Assembly: GCA_905178155.1 (NCBI GenBank)
Contig: CAJINV010000008.1
Span: forward strand, 2,232,001 to 2,296,000
Direction of reading: 5' to 3'
From: Amoebophrya sp. A120
Taxonomy: Eukaryota > Sar > Dinophyceae > Syndiniales > Amoebophryaceae
DNA: 64,000 nt
Shown: one piece after another, positions 21,200-32,900 of the stretch
Numbering within the stretch: the first letter of the stretch is position 1
How the letters are laid out: each line of letters begins with the position of its first letter
Notes under the pieces: model-generated
Database searches by the model: none
What the model was told of the DNA's origin: nothing
Seen by the model: the letters and a program-made list of their open reading frames with translations, nothing else
Program-made: the position numbers and the translations under genes

Positions 21200-22643
21200 A
21201 TGCCACTGCCAGCATGCCCATACCATTGCTGCGGAGGGCAGGGCTGCTGAATTTCCGGCTGAAGCATACGACTTTACCGAGTTTTTGTATGATGAGGAAC
21301 AAAGATGACGTCTGCGGATGCGGATCTCGTAGAGTTCAGACTCACTCGTAATGTACTTGCGCAGTAACTAATGTATGACATGCCGTGAAGACCGACGAAA
21401 GTGAGCCGTCTTACATTTACCCTCGTATCTGCTCGGATTCGGATGCCGCTATCTGTAACACTGTGCAAGGTTATCGTGTACCCTCAACCTGTATCTATCA
21501 ACGTAGAATGAACATCAAAATGTACTAAGTGTTATTCACGAAAACAGATTGCTTTGACCCTGAGTGAGGGTCTCTACCCTTGAAATGTTTCCTAACCATG
21601 TATGATTCTTTACTTACTGGAATTCGAGCCTGACTCTGCTGCGTTGCAGCTGTATGTTAGGCGTTTCACCACGCGAGTGAAGAAATAAACTAAGGCACAT
21701 CTGCTTCGGTGGAAAGCGCTCTTCATCAGGTGTGTCAACCGCGTGCGCCCGGTGGTCGTGTTTCTTTGGTTCCGTTCCTTTCCGTTCCGGGTGAACTTCG
21801 TGCTCTTCCAAAATCAACCGAGGGTCGTAGCGTACAAAGATATCGCCTGCAAATAAGTACTTACACGACCAGAAAAGTTCTATGAACCTAAGAACTGTAG
21901 TCATGATGGAGCGATGGCGTAACAAAGCGGGCACTAGAGATCGTTTCGTAGCACTTGCAGTGCGTCTTATCATGTGTATGTAGTGTGATGTGCGCGTTAT
22001 CTTCGCCGTTTCTTCATACGTATGCTATCTTGCATCCTGTGTGGATCGCATTCGTGGACATGAGCGTTCAGATGCGTATCCACGACGCAAGTTTCTATGG
22101 TGAGGACATGGCAGAGAGCCTTGCGCAAGTAGACATATAGAATACTACAGAGTCATCTTCCTTTTCCTATGGTGCTGCATAGTACACTAACCAGCTAAAA
22201 AGTTGTGCACAGAACCGTTCTCAGTTTCGTGTTTTTGTTGAAAGGGTACACACAGGCACGGTACTGGAATATCACCTGCATAAGGGAATTACAAGAACAG
22301 AGTTTTCAATTCTAGATGACAAAAGATGCTGCACCCTACTGTCGGTCGAACAGATGGGCAAGGAAAGCTGAAATCTATGCAAAATTATCATTCCAGCGCA
22401 TTCGAGGAGCACGAGCCACAGCCTCTTCGTTCATTTCCAACACCGTGTCCCCGAAGACCTAACGGTAACGCTACAAGTGGATGGGATAGTTTTTTGTGAC
22501 AGTATTCCTGACCCTGCTGCACGTCTACCAGCGCTGCACGCTTGAGCATGTTCGAAGTCGAGGAGGAACTAGCACCAGCCTTTGCCGGAAAATAAGTCGA
22601 CTCTTCTTTTGTATGCAAGAACTAAGTAAGTGCAAGCACTGAC
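21200..22643 (-). CDS. Possible minus-strand gene, partial model
   Basis: Candidate exons on the minus strand: 22673-22644 (MSAVVEVVEQ), 22458-22389 (VFGDTVLEMNEEAVARAPRM), 22275-22252 and 21846-21699 (DIFVRYDPRLILEEHEVH, then a Lys/His/Asp-rich stretch). Acceptors CAG or TAG and donors GTCAGT and GTGTAC are present and the four pieces join in one phase. I do not recognise a family and cannot place the 3' end. The plus strand is also open over parts of this region, so the strand itself is not certain. If real, its start lies 58 bp from the divergent GalNAc-transferase start at 22732. Confidence 0.33.
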
Positions 22644-22731
22644 TTGCTCGACTACTTCGACCACGGCCGACATCTGAACGTCGATTCGCTGTTGTTCTGT
22701 CACTCCACGGTGGAGCAAGGGCACAAGGAAA

Positions 22732-25700
22732 ATGGAGGACATTGAATATTCTGCGTAAAGACGTACCGACCCCATATTTGTCATGCAGCTCTGCATGCGC
22801 AGAACCTGAACCAGAAAAATGTCATGCGAAGCTCCATCACCGGAAGCATCTTCCAATCGTGCTTGGGCGTTTGTCATGATCCAGTCGTGGGAACTGCTGG
22901 TCACACAGCTGCACTAGCCACTCACGACAACACTGCGGACTGAAAACTTTTTAATGGCAACAGCCAAGAAGAAGAAAATGAAAACTTCTATGACTTTTCT
23001 TTCCAGCGAAAGTCCGAATTGGACTATGGGGCGGGGACGTACGTTTTCACACGGTATATCGAGTCCGGGCGTGTCTCCGACGAGGACACCACAACCTCTC
23101 CGCGCACATCCGCTCGGAACATATGAAACTGAAAAGTGCGCCTACCCCAACGTGCTGCGGGAGTGCTTGTGGTGCGAGAACAGTTCCCAATGGAAGCGCT
23201 TGCCACGACCTTGCATGTATCTATGTGCATGACAAGTTTGCAAGCCTAAGTGGCGAAAGTCTGTGGTGCGCAGCGCCTCAGCATTGGCGAGAGCTGTCAC
23301 TTACATGATTGCGTTAGGCTCGCCGACAAGAAGCGTTGCACCCTTTTTACGCTATACGAAAAGTTTCCGTGTGGAAAGAAAGTTTCCAACACAGACTCCT
23401 CGCCGTTTTGGCGGTGGGGCACCACTTCGCTTTTGGATAAAACACTCACCTTTACCACCAGAACGAGTTCTACTTCACTCGCGAGCCGACGATTGCCACG
23501 TATGCAAGAAAAAAGGACACACTGTCATTACAACTTTTTGCTGCATACGTATGTATGCAAAAAAGTTATCTTCAGTTGTGTTACTGGGTGTGGGTGTGCA
23601 CCATCATAGCAAGCCAGTTGCCAGCATACGTATGTTGTCACCTCCTATGTATCTGTGCAGGGGAAGCTTTTCTTGGCGTCATGCCAGACAGATTTCCACT
23701 GCTGTTCTTCTTGCCAATAGGTTCGACTTGCCGTCTTTTTTTCTTGGATACCACGCTGGCCGCGACTATCATGCTGCTCTACTTCAACCACTACCGCGTC
23801 GACCAGTTGGCGACGTGGTTTTTTCTCAGCTCCAGCACGTTTCTGTTTTACGTCTTCACGAAAGTTTCGGAGGGGACGCAGATTTTCAAGATACCTACGT
23901 CCCCCAGCCCCCCCAGCAACGTAGGCGGGGCCCAAGTAGGTGGTGGGGCCCACGTCCACGCTGCGAACCCGGCGAGAACCACGTCCGGCGGCTCAACCTC
24001 GCTCCATACGCCCCCGCCCGGTGCCGTCCCGAGCGGCGTAGTAATCAACTCGGCCTCAAAAAACCGACAGAGATCAATATCGAAAGGAAAAATCCCCCCT
24101 CCCCATTATCAAAACGGAACTTCTGATGCTGGATTTGTGTACACAAATCAGCTTTGTATTGCAGGAGGGCACTGCGGCCAGATCCCTAGCCTAGATAGGG
24201 GCGCTGGGTCTAGTTGCTTAGCATTACTTACAAACGGCTGCTCCCTACGCGCAACAGCATGCCAAATCGCTTCCATAATGGCGCGGAAGCCTCTGCGCTT
24301 GTCTTCTTGCAAGACAGACGGGATTCGTGGTCTCAAATCAGCATCGCAAATTTTCGGAGACATACCTTTTCGATATGGGGAGGGGGGATTTTTCCGCACA
24401 ATAATCAAAAACCTTCGTGGGGTTCGTCCTCCTCTTTCTGCTTCTGGTCGCGGGCGTGGCCAACAGCCGCTTTTCCCTAATTGGCCTACACGTCGCGGAC
24501 ATCGGCAGTCTAGGTGGACCTGGGGGCCCCGCGGATAGCAGGACCTGGCTCTCCAACGCGGCCCATACACTTTTACTTGGCGAACAAGCTGCTCTTCCAG
24601 GCGCGGATCATGCAGCGTCGAGTACGTCCTTCGGCTCCGGTGCGGTAGTTGCCCACCATCTTCTATCCTACAGGGAAAAAATTGGCAAGGCATATTTGCG
24701 AATGCAAAAACGAGATCAAAGAAGCAGGAAATTGATGAAAATCCGTCATGGGCGGTGATCCCATAGCATGCCGTGTGAGTTGTAGACATGCACGAGTGAG
24801 AATGAGATCTTTTCCTCGTGTATTCGTTTATTTCGCATTACTGCCAGCTTTCTTCTGGGTGATATCTTCCAACGGTGAAGGCGCTCGCGTCTTCCGGCGC
24901 GACCAACGACCAGAGATTCCGCAGAAAAAAGCAGACCGCGAGCGTGCAGCAGCAGGTCAGTGACGAATTCCGGGGGTTGTCGGTGTCTATCATCATTCCC
25001 GCAAAGTACGAGAAAGAGTACATCGTTCGCACGCTCATGTACGTGTATCAGATCACGCCGTTTGCGCTGCTAGAGGAGGTAATCGTGGTGGACGACCAAA
25101 GCGACGACTCCCTTGTCGACGATCTGGTCGAGAAGGCCGTGGTATCGCCGACTGGGGAGCTCAACTTCCTGGTGAGAGGATGGTGTTTTTTTCCTAGAGC
25201 TAGATTTACTTGCACATCTACATCAGATAATGTGGGTAGTGTAAGAAAAATATACGAAATTTTGACAAAAATCTACAGACCGACGAACAGCTATGCAAGT
25301 GCTGCACAACACCACCTTCCCCACAATTCAAGGGCGTGAGCAGCAACAGGCGCCATGCTGGAAATGTACTAGCTTTCGCATGACAAACTAACGCACGGAC
25401 TGTAGTAGTACTGTTTCGGGCTCTAAAACTTGTTTATGCGAATGCCAAATAGTGCCTACTCGTACAATGTGTATGCAAGTTAAGATTTCGACGTGTCATT
25501 TTCCGTCACGAATACGAATGAGGAAGCCGGGGGAGTTGTGCGCTCTCACAACAGCGAAGGAGCATCAAGGTGATGCGGAACGATCTACCAAACTCAAAAG
25601 TGCCCCGCCGCCCCCAGAAGACAGAGCTTGGAAGTAATTTGCTTACCCTGGAACCGAACCCTTCCATGCGTTGGAACTTCTTCATCTCATGCATGTGCAG

Positions 25701-28517
25701 TTGCTTGAGAATGCAACGCATTCTGAAAACAATCCCCGAGGCGGAGTTTACATAGCTTTGTGGAAATAATTTCGCAGAACTGGCGTTGCGCAGCTTCTCG
25801 CTGTCCTAATTCAGTGCCCATACGAAAGTTCTTTTTCGATTTCTATATATGCAATTGTCGAAGCTGAAACTTCATCTTCGTCTTTCTGGGGTACTAGCAT
25901 GGGTAGTTCTCACTTTGATACGACCACCGGCAGGGCTTAATCCGTGCGAAGATCATGGGTGCCAACGCCGCGGTCGGAAGCCACATTTTTTTTCTGGACG
26001 GTCATTGCCGACCCTTTGAGGGGTGGCTCGAGCCCTTGCTCCGAAGGTCGCTCGGGAACTACAAAAGAATTGTGGTGCCAACGATTCCCGACGTAGAGGC
26101 GAAGGACTATGGAATTCTCAAACGTTGCATGGACCTCGGTTGCATATATTTTTGCTTGATCTATTGTTATTTGCAGATGATAAAAAATTCTGCGTATCAG
26201 GTGGCATAGTTCAGGTAGGCGGTTTCTTTCCATGAGGAAATTACGACGCGCTTCTCACTAGTCATTGAAATCCGTAAGTCCCAGTATTGCATGCTTATGC
26301 AAGAAGCGCAAGCTGGTCCTCTCTTCTATTGCTCTTCCTCATATGCTATTCTTGTAGCAGCACAGAGAGATGATGTTGATCTACCTCTCCAGCAAAAGAT
26401 CACGTAAACAGCGATCCAAACAGCGTGTGGGAATGCCATAAGGACTGGTCCAAGAAGTCGAATGTCGGAATCAAGATGATGTTCGAGTGGAACTTCCATT
26501 TCGACTGGTTTGACGACCCGGGAGACGAAGTGCCAATACTGAGTGGGGGGCTACTGCTGATGACAAAAAAATGGTGGAACGAGATGGGCGGGTAAGTTAG
26601 TAGAAAATCGGAAGAACTTCTTGTTTGTTCACAGTGCATACGCATTTGTTATTCTTGTTGTTCGCAAAGGTACACTGTGTCTGTGGGTAATATGGCCACT
26701 TTCCTGTTGCAGTTCTCTTTTCATCATCTTGGCGGTCCGCGGCACCGGTACTTTGAATACCTCTTCTGTATTGTCTTGCCTGGCTTGCGTGGACAAAGAG
26801 GCGATTTTCGTCGCTTGCTTTCTTCTGTTTCTTCATTCATCTCTTTGCGAGATTTAATATGGCCAGGACAACTGAATCTGAACCTGAAGAGATACCAAGG
26901 CGCTGTCAGGTCTGAATAGAGAGTGGGTTTTCAGCGAGGTTTTCTTGCTTTGGTGATTGAGTACGCACTGTGCCAGGACGAGAAACGTAAGGAGGTCGTC
27001 CTCGGACCTGCCTATTACCACAAGGTGCAACCCCTACATACAAATTTCAGTGTTTTTTCCTTGCATCTTGACGCTGCTTTTGAATAATCTTGATTCGGCG
27101 CAAATAGGTATGACGACGGCATGCTGGAGTGGGGCGGCGAAAATATTGAGCAGTCCCTTCGCTGCTGGATGTGCGGCGGGGAGATCGTCGTAGAACGTCA
27201 CAGCCAAGTATCCAGTGCAAATCTCCTCGATTTATTGGGTCTGGAAAGTTGTGATGCTGCGTTGTCATCAATGCTTGCAGCACTCGCAGTAAGAAAACGC
27301 TACCAGTGCCAGGCATGTGACAATGCAGGTGCTAGTCCCGCTCCTGTTCGTCATGTACATATTACAGGATTTAGGAGGACGAGGATGTAAGCCAAGCTAG
27401 GTTATTTACGTGAAATTGCACTTTGGTTTTCATCCGATCGAGATCGATATTTGCAATGCATCCAAAGTGGGACACATCTTTTTTCGCCCGCAGCCCCCAA
27501 ACAAGGTGAAACCGCTGACCGTCCCGCGGAATAAGGCACGAGGGGCCTACGTTGTATCGCGAAAAAAAAGACCACGACAATTTTGACATGAGAAATATTT
27601 CGCCTGTCTGCACAGACAGTTTCTTTGGGTCCACTCACACAGTTTTTATTCTGCAGACTAGCTGCATTCCTCGTGCGTACTATTATGATGGTCCGCGTAC
27701 GGCAAGGCGACACACATGCAGAACAAGTCACGTCGCGATATTAAACATACATGAATATGATCTTACCGTATGATTTTCGTGGTGCTTTTTTCTTGGATGT
27801 GGGTGGCTCGACAACTACTACCAGGTGTTCGCAGACCGAATGCCGGACGTGAAAAACAAACTAGATCTGGGTTCCAACCTGCTGGAGCGGATGCTCTTCC
27901 GCTTCAATTACGGGTGCGAGAAGTTCCAGTGGTGGCTTCGCCGGTTTGAGAGCGTGTTCGAAACCCAGGGGCTCATCGTGGACAAGCAGCACCACCTACG
28001 CCACACCGCCACTGGCTACTGCATGGAGGGGACGGACAAGGGCAAAATCGTCTTCGACGTGTGCTCGCCCGAAAAGGACACGCAGAAGTGGGGCTTCATC
28101 AACCAGCGCAAGCGGCTCGTCAATGCCAAGTTTAAGCGGTGCGTGGACCGCGGCAATAACCCCGGCGCCGTGACCCCCATCCTGTACAACTGCGACCGTG
28201 TATTGTCCAACCGAAACCAAATATGGCAGTTCACCAATCACCACGACCCGCCCTCGCAAAAGGACCGGAACTTTCACGACGATAAAGCCTTCGCGGGCCG
28301 CCTGTACAGCAACAACGATTTGGACTCAGCAACATTTAACTACGGAAAGTGTCTCGGCGTGGGTATGAACAGTATGGTGGAGAAAAAGGTAGACGATGTT
28401 GACTCCTCGAAAAGTAATAAAGCCGGCGCAGGTTCTCCCCCAATCCTGAATATGTTCAACTGCGGCCAAAGTCTGGACGACGACCTGAAGAAATTCCAGT
28501 TTGACGTTATCTGGTGA
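22732..28517 (+). CDS. Polypeptide GalNAc-transferase (GT27) with QxW lectin tail, paralogue 2
   Basis: Model of 770 residues from 12 exons: 22732-22746, 23064-23121, 23445-23500, 23756-24077, 24409-24663, 24870-25171, 25555-25585, 25926-26105, 26399-26591, 27108-27208, 27468-27553, 27804-28517 (2313 nt). Role as for its paralogue. Helices at about 40-54, 61-80 and 152-168 repeat the three-helix N-terminus. GT27 motifs: LSVSIIIPAKYEKEYIV, VIVVDDQSDD, VMRNDHRQGLIRAK, FLDGHC with Asp371 and His373, LSGGLLLM, GGYDDGMLEWGGENIE, CWMCGGEIVVE, VGHIFFR, AYVWLDNYY. The lectin tail starts near DLGSNLLERM and ends FQFDVIW. Introns 25172-25554 and 26592-27107 look GT-AG; the others are IEs. Without IE removal the first five exons would pass for an unrelated three-helix protein with a stop at 24758. 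Confidence 0.88.
22747..23058. mobile_element. IE family C, aged
   Basis: Start GCGTAAAGACGTACCGACCCC, 3' end GGGGCGGGGACGTACGTTTTC. Flanks TTGAA/TCGAG; either copy gives the same residue (Glu). Confidence 0.75.
23122..23439. mobile_element. IE family H, aged
   Basis: Start TATGAAACTGAAAAGTGCGC, end CTTCGCTTTTGGATA; flanks GAACA/AAACA. The join gives SARNTHLYHQNEFYF. Confidence 0.75.
23501..23750. mobile_element. IE family I
   Basis: Ends TATGCAAGAAAAAAGGAC and GTCTTTTTTTCTTGGATA. Perfect duplication CCACG; the join runs into a transmembrane helix (TIATLAATIMLLYF). Confidence 0.88.
24078..24403. mobile_element. IE family B
   Basis: Perfect duplication ATCAA, C-rich inverted repeat and family-typical interior. 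Confidence 0.94.
24664..24864. mobile_element. Short IE (U)
   Basis: TATC start, GTGATA end, perfect duplication TCTTC. This join links the three-helix exons to the GT27 domain (VVAHHLPTVKALA). Confidence 0.75.
25586..25920. mobile_element. IE family H, degenerate
   Basis: Start TACCAAACTCAAAAGTGCC, end TAGTTCTCACTTTGATA; flanks CGATC/CGACC. It sits one base from the position of the family-E element in the paralogue. Confidence 0.75.
26106..26398. mobile_element. Family-F remnant acting as intron
   Basis: TATGGAATTCTCAAACGTTG near the 5' end is a family-F terminus; the 3' terminus is lost. The splice is inferred from phase (EAKDHVNSDP). Confidence 0.5.
27209..27462. mobile_element. IE family A, degenerate
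   Basis: Carries TTGGGTCTGGAAAG and an end TTTGCAATGCA. Flanks CCAAG/CAAAG. The join gives HSQVGHIFFRP. Confidence 0.65.
27554..27803. mobile_element. IE family I, duplication lost
   Basis: Start TATCGCGAAAAAAAAGACC pairs with GTGGTGCTTTTTTCTTGG. No clear duplication; boundaries set by phase (GAYVWLDNYY). Confidence 0.6.
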
Positions 28518-29982
28518 GGACCACATAATCCACAGTACAGCACCTACGGAAGACGCGTCAACTACATGAAGAGCCTGCGAACAATAAATCAAATTGGGTC
28601 TCAACATCTTCTCCCCTGTCGCGGCGCGCATGTCTACGAGCATGGTCGTGGATCCGCGGAGCATCTCGTACTGATAAGGCGCCTGATGTTGCACAGCATA
28701 TGATGGAAGATTTGTGAAGAAGCACAGCACCGGGAGCTGCTATAAAATGCAGAGGAATTTTTACAGTCCGGAAGTCCCTCATGATCGTGCGCCACATACT
28801 TAAAATCATCGATCCGCATAAATATACAATTCAATCACAATCCTCGCGCAACTACTAAACCTTACCAAAGCTGCTTCTAGGGCAGCCCGTTCAAACAAGC
28901 TTTTTTTGCGCCCCGCACTTGTTTAACTCATGATCTAGGGCTGTGGTGTTCGACAAGTTCTTCGTTGTGATGCCGATCTATCAAAATCAAGAAATGGGCC
29001 ATAATCTTCGAAGGAAGAAAAAGAATTCTTCGAAGTAATCCGTACAAGGCCTCGATGAACCTCGGTCACGCGCACGGGAGCTGACTGCATTTTTGAAGAT
29101 GGCGTCGGTGAAATACGATCGATAACGAAGTACTGTGTAGTAAAGGTAAACGTATAGAAGATGAAAAGTGTATCGCGCAGGTGCTGTGTCTTGGATCCAC
29201 CACGGAGAAAACAAAGTAGAAGCCACACAACTCGCGGAAATAGCGTCTCGAAGATCATTTGTGGTCTTGTTTGTATAGTGAGATAGAAGTTCTTCTACTT
29301 CTTGCAGCTGTCGCTACTATTTGCCGACGAAATGCAGAATGATCAAGAATAAATAAATGTCTGAGGCGTGGCCCGCCAACCTTCGGTATGATCCTCACGC
29401 AGAAAGGGTTTGGATCTTTTCGACATCATGTGAAGTTGATGGCTCGGTCGGTATGAAAGTGTTTTCGATGATTTGCGATCAGTCCGTGAAAAATGTGGCT
29501 CAGAGAAAAATTATGCACAGATCCTGGTAAAAATTCGTATCGCGATCATCTTGTCAGTAGATGGCCCGAGAACAAAGGAAGCATATGATCGGGTGAGAGT
29601 AAATGTCAATCTCGAAGTAGAGTTTAAAGTGCCGTGCCAATAACTGATAGATACTGAATCACAGACACAGGTGGAAAGTAACTTTCATAGCGTTCTTTTC
29701 TTCTTCTCCGGGCACGGGCGTTATAGTCTTTTCGTGTTGGGAAAGCATAACTCATTGCCATGGGTGCACCTGGCAAACAAGAACAACGCTGAAGTAGCGC
29801 TATAAACATGTTATCGAACTACATGTACTTTACTTATATTGAAGTTGTACCATGATTGTTGATTGCTAAGAAAATCCCGCGTGCTACCCCCGCTTTCATC
29901 ATTCATTGTGACGAACAAAGATGATTATTTTTGGTAAGATACTCTTAGACTATTTTCCTTTTTCATCCCGAGTCTGAATCTG
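28518..29982. other. Intergenic, nothing recognised
   Basis: Only short frames on both strands, none with a recognisable motif. No IE ends were seen, in contrast to the flanking genes. Confidence 0.5.
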
Positions 29983-32900
29983 ATGAACAAGAGGAACAGG
30001 AGAAGCAGATTCTCTCTCTCCCTTATGGGTTGTTTTTCCGGAGGACGTTTGTGTGCGACGTTGCTACATGTCTACTTTGCAGGGGCCTCAAGCGTTGTCA
30101 GTGGTTCCTTGGCAGGGCCTCGTTTTGACGAAGCAGCACTTGAGGCCACATCGCGCGTCTGCGGGTCGTCCGACCCTGAGCCACCGGAGAAACGAGACAC
30201 GGAAGAAGTTTTGGTACTGCCTCCGAGCTCCAATAGCACCGGAGTCCGCACTACGAGCACTGGCGATCGGGAGCAGCTTGTGGAAAAACCGGAGCCGCAT
30301 TGTTCGGATGCTGATGTTACTGACGAAACACTGGAAACCGAAACAAGCAGCGCACAAAGAGCAAACTGCCGCGGGAACAATTATGAGGATCAACAAAACG
30401 ACGGCAGGACGGCAGCGGATGCAGCTTCGTCTCAGAAGGTGCAGCTTCGTCCCCACATTGCTTCCACCGCAGACAGTGCCACTGGTAGTTGCTCAAGAAG
30501 CCGAGACGGCGTGGAAGATGTCGGTGGGGCAAAAGGTTGTGCGCCTGTTGAAGGAGATCGAGATGAATGTGCAGAACAGCAAAATTTGTCGCGACCTTCG
30601 CCGCGAAGAAATGTTCCTCTACTCCTCGGAACAGACAGGACAACGGAGCGCAAAAACGACACCCAGGGGAGCGGGAGCGCCAGTATGACTTTGACACCAC
30701 TTGCTGACAAAAGAAGAACGGGAATTGCTTTGGGTGTCGCGGGGTTGATACGGCCGACGTCTTCGCATGATCATCCTGGAAGCGGAAAGAAGTGGCTGCA
30801 GGTCCGCGACGAAACGACCGGCCAGTGGTTATTGCAGGAGTTCGTCGCCGTGGACGACCGTGAAAGTGTGCTGCGTCTCCTGCCGGGTTATACTACCGGC
30901 GAAATTGGGTATCAGCTTCGGGAGGTACAGGCCGACTCTGACGTCGGGGCAACTAATACGGCACCCGGGTCGTGGACTTACCAAGCCACAGCGTTCGAAG
31001 CGCCGTGGCACCTCCTGCAACAGTATCAGCTGCAAATATTGATCTGGGTCTGGACACTTGGCATGCCACTTCCTTAATAGTATGCATAGTACTGTAAATA
31101 AAGATGTTGACGAACATCAGGAACAGCAACAGTAGCAGAACAGGGTGGGATGTATGAGCCTTCGGAGCGGTGTTAACCTCATATTTAGAAGAGACACATA
31201 CTAGTGCATACGCGCCTCCAAAAGATGACAAGAATAAAAACGACTTTTACATAATTTGCCACCGTCGACCGAAGTAGCGGCTGCGTCCTGGTACTACGCA
31301 ATGTTCCGCTTCAGATATACGTATACGCACTTTCGCAACTGGAAGTGAAAACGTAATCTGCTCCTTCGAAGTGTGCATCGCAGAGAATACAGCTACGCCC
31401 GACAAGCATGTGGAGTTCTTGCAAGCTTCCAGATGGCCCAAGCATATTTGCAATGCATAAACAAGACCGGTTTGAGGCCAGGACTGTATTTGGAGCAGGT
31501 CCTGCGGTTCCTCCTCCAGGCCTTCTCGCCCGCATGAGGGGTTCGTCCTGGTGCGGCCTAATGACTTCTTCTCCGACGTCGCCGGTGCCGGTCTCCCGCC
31601 CGGGCAGTCCGAGCCCTTTCTTCGGTATGGAGAGCAGCACACCTGAAGTGCCCGGCGCGACTCATGGGGAGGACGACCCAGCACAGATGAACTGCGGGGG
31701 CGAGCTCGAGCCAATAAGCCCAACAACTCCGTTGTCAACGAATACTTTATTTCGGGAACAGCATCAATTCAGAGGGGCTGAGTCGCTGAGTGCTTTCGAG
31801 ACAACCCTGCGGATGTACCTGACCAATTGGCAAAGCGTGGTGTTGGACTGGAATCACACTGCGTACCGCAAGCGAACGCACGCACGACACGAGGATGATT
31901 CGGACCCTGACTCATCCCACGTGAGTATACGTCTGGATGATAGATACACCCACGCGAACCGGAAGCTTCGGACTCTGGAGAAACGGCACTTTTGCTCCCC
32001 TCTGATCCTGCGCTTACAGCGCATCATAGGCGCCACTTCCTCACATTTGGCTGCCTGCGACGACGAGGAGGAGCCGCCAGTGCCTCCACCATTCGCGTTT
32101 GGCCATGGTGTTTTTCCTTCGTTTGCGGAGCAGTTGGGAGCTGACGTGTGGACCGTATCCGTAGGGCCCCTGCCTCGACAAAAACCGAAGCTGCTGTTCC
32201 ACCTCGACAAACACGACTTGACACCCCAAGGTCGCATTGAGCGAGAGCTTCGTCTCGTCGAGGAATACTGGACCCGATACTCCCCGCCTACCAAACTTGC
32301 GAGGATCGAAATCCATTTTCGCTCGCCCCGCAGGGTCGTGGTAGACGGTCGTGTTGGTGCACCCCCCGGAGGACGATCCGAGACGCGTGACGTTGGGGTG
32401 GAGCAAACCATGGCCACAGAGAGGGGTTTACTTTCTGATTCTGCCGTGGACGAAAAGAACGAGAACGAGTCCAACAACGAGGGACGTCGAGACCCAATAA
32501 TGCCCACTCCAGCTAGAGTTGTCGAAGAAGATCCAGAAAATTACAACCTTAATAACTCCGCGGTGGATGTTGATACAGAGCGGGAGCGAGGCGGCCCTCA
32601 TGCTGAAAAAAATCTTCATCCTGAAAAAGAAAATCTTCATCGTCATGCTGCACAACGACCAGGAACTACTACTACACGAAGCCGCGAACAAAGCCCAAAC
32701 ATGTACAATTCTTGCAAGCTCGATATTCATTTTTACTCAAGAAACTTGCTTTTGCATCCGGAGATTCTTCCTTCGGCTAAGCTTCGTCTTGTAGGCGCCT
32801 TCTCCTTTGACTATGTTGCCCCCGCAGATGAAAACGAATCGGATGCACTCCGGTCTCCGACGAATATCAAGCATGTCAATGACCTCGCCGCTGGTGCAGC

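Noticed and set aside
20938-21267. Minus-strand frame of 109 codons rich in Cys, Trp and Tyr
   Set aside because: It overlaps the last exon and terminal element of the GalNAc-transferase gene on the plus strand, whose end (EYLFDIIW) is supported by the paralogue.
24409-24758. Separate small membrane protein ending at 24758
   Set aside because: The stop is inside the element at 24664-24864; removing it links the exons to the GT27 domain in phase.
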